A DNA stretch of 64,000 nucleotides from Cornus controversa (taxonomy: Eukaryota > Streptophyta > Magnoliopsida > Cornales > Cornaceae), in contig CM048845.1 of assembly GCA_026545225.1 (NCBI GenBank), positions 32,540,501 through 32,604,500 of the forward strand, given 5' to 3'. Shown here one piece after another: positions 58,623 through 64,000 of this stretch (position 1 is the first letter of the stretch; each line of letters begins with the position of its first letter). A program made the position numbers and the translations under genes. The notes beneath the pieces are model-generated. The model made no database searches, was not told the DNA's origin, and saw only the letters and a program-made list of their open reading frames with translations.

Positions 58623-59560
58623 AAATAGAAAAAGTTGGTTGAGGAATTAAACCAAACACTTGGCGTACACAATTTTATAAAATTGTATCCTTCAAACTCC
58701 TCTTTTCGGCAATTTTTCCACCCAAATTGAACAACTTAATTCACCAATTTGATCCCCCAAACTTGGTCTTCAAAAGTCCTAAAAAAGATTTGCACAATTT
58801 CACTAAAGAAAAACTTCACTTACTTTGATGTAGAACTTGAAAAAGTGAGAGCTTCCTTTGAGAACTAGTGATGATCAATCCGGTTTTGATGTTGATGGTG
58901 ATGATGATCAATGTTAAATACTTGTTTAATAATCACCAATTGAAGAAAATAATTTTTCGGTTGAAGTAGGACTTAAATTGGAGCTCAAAGAGGTCAAGGA
59001 AGCAAATGGTAGCAACAAAAGAGGAGAGGGAGTCCATATATAGAAGAAACTCTCGGCCAGCCCACTTTTGGGCCTGGGCAATCGATCCCCCTATGGCTGG
59101 GCGATCGATCGCCCAGCTGGTTGCACTCACAGCTTGGAAAAAAAATGGGGGCGATCGATCCCCCCTTGGTTGGGCAATCGATCCCCCCGGCTGATGCCTG
59201 TTTCACCCTCCATCGCCCAAGGTTGACTGGGACGTGTAATTTTTGAGTCTCCATCGCCCAAGGTCAACCGAGAGCACGTTTTTTCACCCGTTTTGAGTCC
59301 AAATACCTCGGTACACCTCTTGGCATCCTCCGGAAGCAACTTATACATCAAAAACTCAAAGAAAAAACATTAAAATGCAACTAGAATTGAAATAAAACTT
59401 AAGAAAACTAAAACTAAAAATTAAAATCAAAGAAAACTATAGAAATTAAAGGTTAGAATTACATACAAAACCTACAATTTAACGTCCATAGGAGACGATC
59501 AACTCTCCGAAGGGATTAAGTTGGGTAAATGGGATTCGTCAAGTTGACGGACTCTACGTC
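58623..59560. other. Element G stretch with ATCGAT palindromes
   Basis: Between the env-like region and RNase H. At 59075-59185 there are several GGCGATCGATCCCC-type motifs and a perfect 20-bp palindrome at 59097-59116 (CTGGGCGATC then its reverse complement). An imperfect repeat, CCATCGCCCAAGGTTGAC and CCATCGCCCAAGGTCAAC, lies at 59211-59268. No confident coding region. Confidence 0.6.
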
Positions 59561-59761
59561 TCTTCTTGGCACACATCATTCCACACAATGCTTCAACCTT
59601 TGGCCATTTACTTTTATCTCACAAATTCTAAACAATTGTGCATCCGAAAATGAGTCTCGAATAGGTAATGCATCGATCACCGGCTCAAACTCAATCCGAG
59701 ATAAATGATCTGCAACCACATTCTCAGTCCCCTTTTTGTCTTTTATCTCCAGATTGAATTC

Positions 59762-61213
59762 TTACAACAATAAAATCCATCGAATAAGATGCGGTGTGGT
59801 TTCTTTCTTCGCCAATAAATGTCTCAATGCTGCATGATCAGAGTAGACAACCACCTTGGACCCCAATAAATAAGAACGAAACTTGTTCAAGGCAAATACT
59901 ACAGCTAGAAGCTCTTTCTCTATGGTTGTATAATTGAGTTGGACATCAGAGAAAGTCTTACTAGCGTAATAGATGACATATGGTCGTTTCTCTTCTCTTC
60001 GTCCCAACACTGCTCCCACTGCATAATCAGAGGCATCACACATGATTTCAAAAGGTAGAGCCCATTTTGGAGATTGCATAATTGGTGCAGAGGAGAACAG
60101 AGACCGAAGCTTTTCAAAAGCTTGCACACATTCTTCATCAAAGAGAAAGGGAACATCTTTAGATAACAAATGGCACAATGGTCGAGCAATGTTATTGAAA
60201 TCTTTGATAAATCTTCTATAGAACCCAGCATGGCCTAAGAAAGATCGAACTTGCCTTACCGAAGTTGGATGAGGCAGAGTTGCAATTAGGTCGATCTTTG
60301 CTTTATCAACTTCAATGCCTCTCTCTGAAACAATATAGCCCAACACAATACCCTCTTTCACCATGAAATGGCTCTTCTCCCAACTAAGTACCAAATTCCG
60401 TTCTCGGCACCTTTGAAGCACACGTGTTAAATTGCTCAAACAGTTTTCAAAGGATGATCCAAAAACAGAGAAGTCATCCATGAACACCTCCAAGAATTTT
60501 TCCACCATGTCAGAAAAGATGGCCATCATACACCTCTGGAATGTCACCGGAGCATTACATAATCCAAATGGCATACGACGATAAGCAAAAGTACCAAAGG
60601 GACAAGTGAAAGTAGTCTTCTCTTGATCTTCTAGATCCATAGCCAGTTGATTATAACCAGAGTAGCCATCCAGAAAGCAATAATAGCTCTGACCAGCTAA
60701 CCTTTCGAGTATTTGATCAATGAATGGAAAAGGGAAATGATCCTTCCTTGTCATAGAATTGAGCTTTCTATAATCAATGCAAACCCGCCAACCCGTGGCA
60801 GTACGTTGTGGAACAAGCTCTCCTATAGAGTTAGGGACAATGGTAAGATCAGACTTCTTAGGAACCACTTGTGTTGGACTCACCCATGTGCTGTCAGAAA
60901 TTGGATAAATAATACCTGCATCAAGTAACTTGACAACCTCTTTCTTTACCACCTCCTTCATGTTGGGGTTCAGTCGCCTCTGTGCCTCTCTAGATGGCTT
61001 ACATCCTTCTTCCAAATAAATTTTGTGCATACAAATTGAGGGATCAATGCTTTTAAGATCAGCAACACTCCACCCAATAACTTCACGATGTTGATATAAG
61101 ACCTCTACTAAGCGCTTCTCTTGAGTTTTTGTCAAATCAGAGGCAATTATAACAGGAAGAGTTTTCTGTACCCCCAAAAATACATACTTTAACTTGTCAG
61201 GCAAAGGCTTCAA
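59762..61213 (-). CDS. pol: Reverse transcriptase-RNase H frame of element G
   Basis: 483 codons open. Landmarks in order: a lead-in with [22 protein letters not shown] blocks [52 protein letters not shown], and the FMDD active-site box; [17 protein letters not shown]; then RNase H from about residue 375 with [36 protein letters not shown] and [15 protein letters not shown]. It copies element RNA into DNA and degrades the RNA strand in the cytoplasmic particle. Order and wording are Athila-like. The element around it is defective, so this is a well-preserved fossil piece. Confidence 0.95.
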   Translation of the reverse strand: MKPLPDKLKYVFLGVQKTLPVIIASDLTKTQEKRLVEVLYQHREVIGWSVADLKSIDPSICMHKIYLEEGCKPSREAQRRLNPNMKEVVKKEVVKLLDAGIIYPISDSTWVSPTQVVPKKSDLTIVPNSIGELVPQRTATGWRVCIDYRKLNSMTRKDHFPFPFIDQILERLAGQSYYCFLDGYSGYNQLAMDLEDQEKTTFTCPFGTFAYRRMPFGLCNAPVTFQRCMMAIFSDMVEKFLEVFMDDFSVFGSSFENCLSNLTRVLQRCRERNLVLSWEKSHFMVKEGIVLGYIVSERGIEVDKAKIDLIATLPHPTSVRQVRSFLGHAGFYRRFIKDFNNIARPLCHLLSKDVPFLFDEECVQAFEKLRSLFSSAPIMQSPKWALPFEIMCDASDYAVGAVLGRREEKRPYVIYYASKTFSDVQLNYTTIEKELLAVVFALNKFRSYLLGSKVVVYSDHAALRHLLAKKETTPHLIRWILLL

Positions 61214-61215
61214 AT

Positions 61216-62432
61216 CTAATGATGGAGGGACTCTAATGAAGGCACTAGGGGAGTGCTAGAGAGAGAAGGTAGTGGCCCAATTGGAATTCTCCAAGGTGGA
61301 GTATTCTGAATAGCATCCACTTCTAGCATAGAATGCACCTCTTCACACAACCCTCCATCATTAATTTTCTCAAAGTCATAAAGAGACTTACATACTTTCA
61401 AGGAGTTTCAAGATATAGAGGATAAAACAAATTCCTCTACACATTTATCAATATCATCCATGCAGAACACATCACTCTGATCTGGAGGGTGTTTGATAGC
61501 ATTGAACACATTAAGCTTGACATTCATGTTGCCAAATGAAATATCCATGGTCCTTGACCTACAATTTATGCAAGCATCAGCAGTAGCTAAGAAAGGTCGA
61601 CCAAGGATCACTGGAATGTGCCTCTTCGGATTATGAACTGGCTCAGTGTCAAGTACAATGAAATCAACAGGAAAGTAGAACTTGTCCACTTTAATGAGCA
61701 CATCTTCAATGATTCCTCGGGTTGCTTTGTTGATCTGTCTGCAAATTACAATACCACCGAGGTAGGCTTCAATTCTCCCAAGCCCAATTGTAAGTAGACT
61801 GAATAGGGTAGCAAATTCACACTTGCACCCAAATCAAGAAGAGCTTTATCAACATGGTGCTCCCTAATGATACATGAGATAGTTGGGGCACCAGGATCTT
61901 TGTACTTGGGAGGAGTGCACTGCTGAATTATAGAACTCACTTGTTGTGGCAGCATCACTTTCTTTGGCACATGACTTTTAGAACGCCTTTTCTGAGTGAA
62001 CAAGTTCTTCAAAAATTTAGCATAAGGAGTAATTTGCTTGATGGCATCAAGGAGTGGCAAATTAATCTTCACTTGTTGAAACACCTCCATCATGTCATGC
62101 AGTTTGTCCCCTTGCTTCCCCAATTTAGATGCTTCAAGGAAACGTTGTGGGAAAGGAGCCTTGGGCTCATAAGAAATTTCAGCACTTGGACTTGTGGTCA
62201 CTTTTTCTTCTTCTTTCTTCTCACCCACTTTATTATCAATTATTTTCCCACTCCTCAAAGTGGTAATGGCTTGAACTTGCTCATGGTGTGGGTTGCTTGT
62301 GGGAGCTTGCATCCCTTTTGGATTAGCAATTGGTTGACTAGGGAGCTTCCCTTCTTCTCTTCTACTCAATGAAGTAGAAAGCTGTCCAAACTGAGATTCC
62401 AGTTTGGTAATGGATTGAGAATGCGAGTGCAC
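61216..62432 (-). pseudogene. pol: Protease region of element G
   Basis: Frame 61746-62432 (228 codons) covers the end of gag (ITTLRSGKIIDNKVGEKKEE) and the protease active-site block DLGASVNLLPYSVYLQLGLG. Frame 61408-61701 continues with DFIVLDTEPVHNPKRHIPVI, LGRPFLATADACINCRS and MDISFGNMNVKLNVF, the protease C-terminal half. Same order as in B. Fossil. Confidence 0.85.
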
Positions 62433-62435
62433 TAG

Positions 62436-63760
62436 CTAAACTGTAGAATGTACTGTTGCTGTAGTAGCTTGCACTGTCTCTATAAGAGAATCAAGCTTGT
62501 CAAATTTAGACAAGGTAAGTGTCAGCTTGTCTTCAATAGCAAAAATTTTTTGTGCCATAGGACTTTGTGTTTGATACTGTTGTTGAGGTACAAAAGTCCT
62601 AGGTTGATATGATGGTTGCATTGCTGCCCCTTGGTTATTGTAAGAAAAACCAGGATGATTCCTCCATGTGGGATTGTAAGTATTACCTCATGGAGGATTC
62701 ATTGGTCCAGTGAATGTAGCTTGGACTTGCTCATGTTGAACATTAGAAAATTGCCCCATCGAAGGACAATTGCTCACATTATGCATAGGACTAGAGCAAA
62801 ATTCACAAGGGCCTGACAATGAAGAATTTAAAGCAGAAGCAGTTTGATTGGCAGCCATAATTGCTGCTACCTTCTGTGCAATTAAATCAATGTCAGTTGG
62901 CATAGCTTCTGAAGCACCAACCTCAAAATTCCCATCAGTCTTCCTTGTAGTGGAAGGTCTGCTGGAACAAGTAGAGGACACATGTTGTAGAGAGTTGTCA
63001 CTATGCTTTTCAAATAAGGTCCATGCATCTTCTTCACTCTTCAATATAAAAGTACCTCCACAAGATGCATCAACCATCTGTCTGTTGGCTTCTATTAGCC
63101 CTTCATGGAAACTCTGCACTAGTTGCCACTTAGGAACTTGATGATGGGGACACTTCCTAAGAAGGTCCTTGAATCTTTCCCATGTCTCATAAAATTGTTC
63201 CCCCTCATGTTGGGAGAAATCAGTGATAGCACGTCTGAACTGATTGGTCTTTCCTATCGGAAAATACTTCTTGAGAAACTCATGTTGCATCTAAGTCCAA
63301 GTCGTGATAGAACCTGCCGGTAGAGAGTTGAACCAATACTTTGCCTTGTCTTTCAGGGAGAATAGAAAAATTCTCATTCTGAAATATCTTTAGAGAAGTT
63401 GTGGATTTTGGTAGTTGAGCACACTTTAATGAAATCATCCAGATGTTTGTAAGGGTCTTCTTGAGTCAGCCCAAATAAGCTGGTAGCATCTGAATAATGT
63501 TGGACTTGATCTCATAATTCTGTGCTGTGACATTAGGCAGTTGAAAACCCGCTGGTGAGGTATATGTCTCAGGAACATAATAGTCTCTAAGCAATCTAGT
63601 TCTTTCTCCATCAGCATTAGAAACAAGGTTGTTATTCCTCTCTTCTGCCATGTCTTCAATTAATTATTCCTCTTGCACAATGGTATCAACAGGGATGTTC
63701 CTCTGTTTTCTAAGAGTACGTTCAGGTTCAAGATCAAGAGGTATCAAAGGATCAGCTACA
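62436..63760 (-). pseudogene. gag: gag of element G
   Basis: The N-terminal block RLLRDYYVPETYTSPAGFQL lies near 63466-63651. Frame 62688-63290 (200 codons) has the capsid-like core (MQHEFLKKYFPIGKTNQFRR, EGEQFYETWERFKDLLRKCP, SFHEGLIEANRQMVDAS) and the zinc knuckle CEFCSSPMHNVSNCPS. The Gln-rich C-terminal part follows at 62436-62621. Typical Athila gag layout. Broken. Confidence 0.87.
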
Positions 63761-63893
63761 AAACGACAACCTTGCATATATTAACCAAAAGCACCTGAAA
63801 AGAAAACAAAAATAAAAAGAAAATATAAAAATTTCCTAAACTAAAAATCCAATTAAAATTAATTCTGTAAAATCCAATCAATCAAATAGATAA

Positions 63894-63911
63894 TCCCCGG
63901 CAACGGCGCCA
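63894..63911 (-). other. Primer binding site, element G
   Basis: The minus strand reads TGGCGCCGTTGCCGGGGA, the standard Athila-lineage site (tRNA-Asp type, from memory), five bases from the LTR. Confidence 0.88.
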
Positions 63912-63916
63912 AAAAT

Positions 63917-64000
63917 TGATTCGTGTGTGAGTGTGACTCAAAAAGTATATCAATTAAAAATTTTCACACTTCGCAATAGAACGAATTCCTTGTAGAATAG
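63917..64000 (-). repeat. 5' LTR of element G (start only)
   Basis: Starts TGATTCGTGTGTGAG like the left LTR; runs off the window. Confidence 0.92.

Larger units (their letters stand above)
54243..64000 (-). mobile_element. Element G: Athila-like Ty3/gypsy with env-like frame
   Basis: Minus strand. 3' LTR 54243-55756, polypurine tract at 55757, env-like frame (about 57400-58622), RNase H and RT (59762-61213), protease, gag (to about 63760), primer site 63894-63911 and 5' LTR from 63917, running off the window. Left flank is CTTAC (54238-54242). The first 84 bases of the two LTRs differ at 4 positions. RT-RNase H is openly readable over 483 codons, better preserved than in B, but the element as a whole is defective with several breaks. 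Confidence 0.92.

Noticed and set aside
61941-62372. 143-codon plus-strand frame
   Set aside because: It lies antisense to well-supported gag/protease of element G and has no similarity of its own.

Overview
The window reads as repeat-dense intergenic DNA from a flowering plant, most likely a eudicot. No complete host gene, tRNA, rRNA or CRISPR array is visible. Almost every base belongs to LTR retrotransposon fossils of plant lineages: Ty3/gypsy Athila-like, Tat/Retand-like and chromovirus-like elements, a Ty1/copia Tork/Tnt1-like element, a TRIM and several solo LTRs. The only host-gene trace is a broken DnaJ (HSP40) fragment at 53.9-54.2 kb. The species cannot be named from this sequence.

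Layout, left to right (names A-H are mine). A, 1-3147: minus-strand chromovirus-like element, gag plus 5' LTR, sitting in B. B, 3148-10202: minus-strand Athila-like element (integrase to gag, then its 5' LTR), sitting in C. C, 10203-16093: gag and 5' LTR of another minus-strand gypsy element, itself carrying two solo Athila-like LTRs (11875-13293 and 14170-15672). D, 16094-40093: a minus-strand gag-only element with LTRs of about 2.6 kb. Its left LTR is split by E, a 14.8-kb Tat-like element (17836-32639). At 40094-41522 lies an Athila-like LTR whose two flanks do not match each other. F, 41523-43711: 5' end of a second Tat-like element, with a 569-bp TRIM in its LTR (42615-43183). The stretch 43712-45561 is AT-rich and unassigned, and ends in a tandem duplication of about 278 bp. 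H, 45567-53569: plus-strand copia element flanked by AATAT, broken open by an unclassified insertion of about 1.6 kb and a solo LTR. The DnaJ fragment (53896-54242) is cut by G (54243 to beyond 64000), a minus-strand Athila-like element with an env-like frame and a 483-codon open RT-RNase H frame.

The nesting gives relative ages. E is younger than D, and D is younger than C. A is younger than B, and B is younger than C. The TRIM is younger than F, and the solo LTR at 50094 is younger than H. By eye, the two LTRs of E differ at about 45 of 770 positions (about 6%) and the two TRIM LTRs at 5 of 250 (2%).

The points most worth a second look are: a plant-mobile-domain-like coding region on the strand opposite to Tat-like element E, with a 49-bp tandem array upstream; gag-only element D, with a higher-order minisatellite where pol would be expected; the very small TRIM; the LTR at 40-41.5 kb that looks like the scar of recombination between two elements; and clusters of short ATCGA-centred palindromes recurring in unrelated LTR families.
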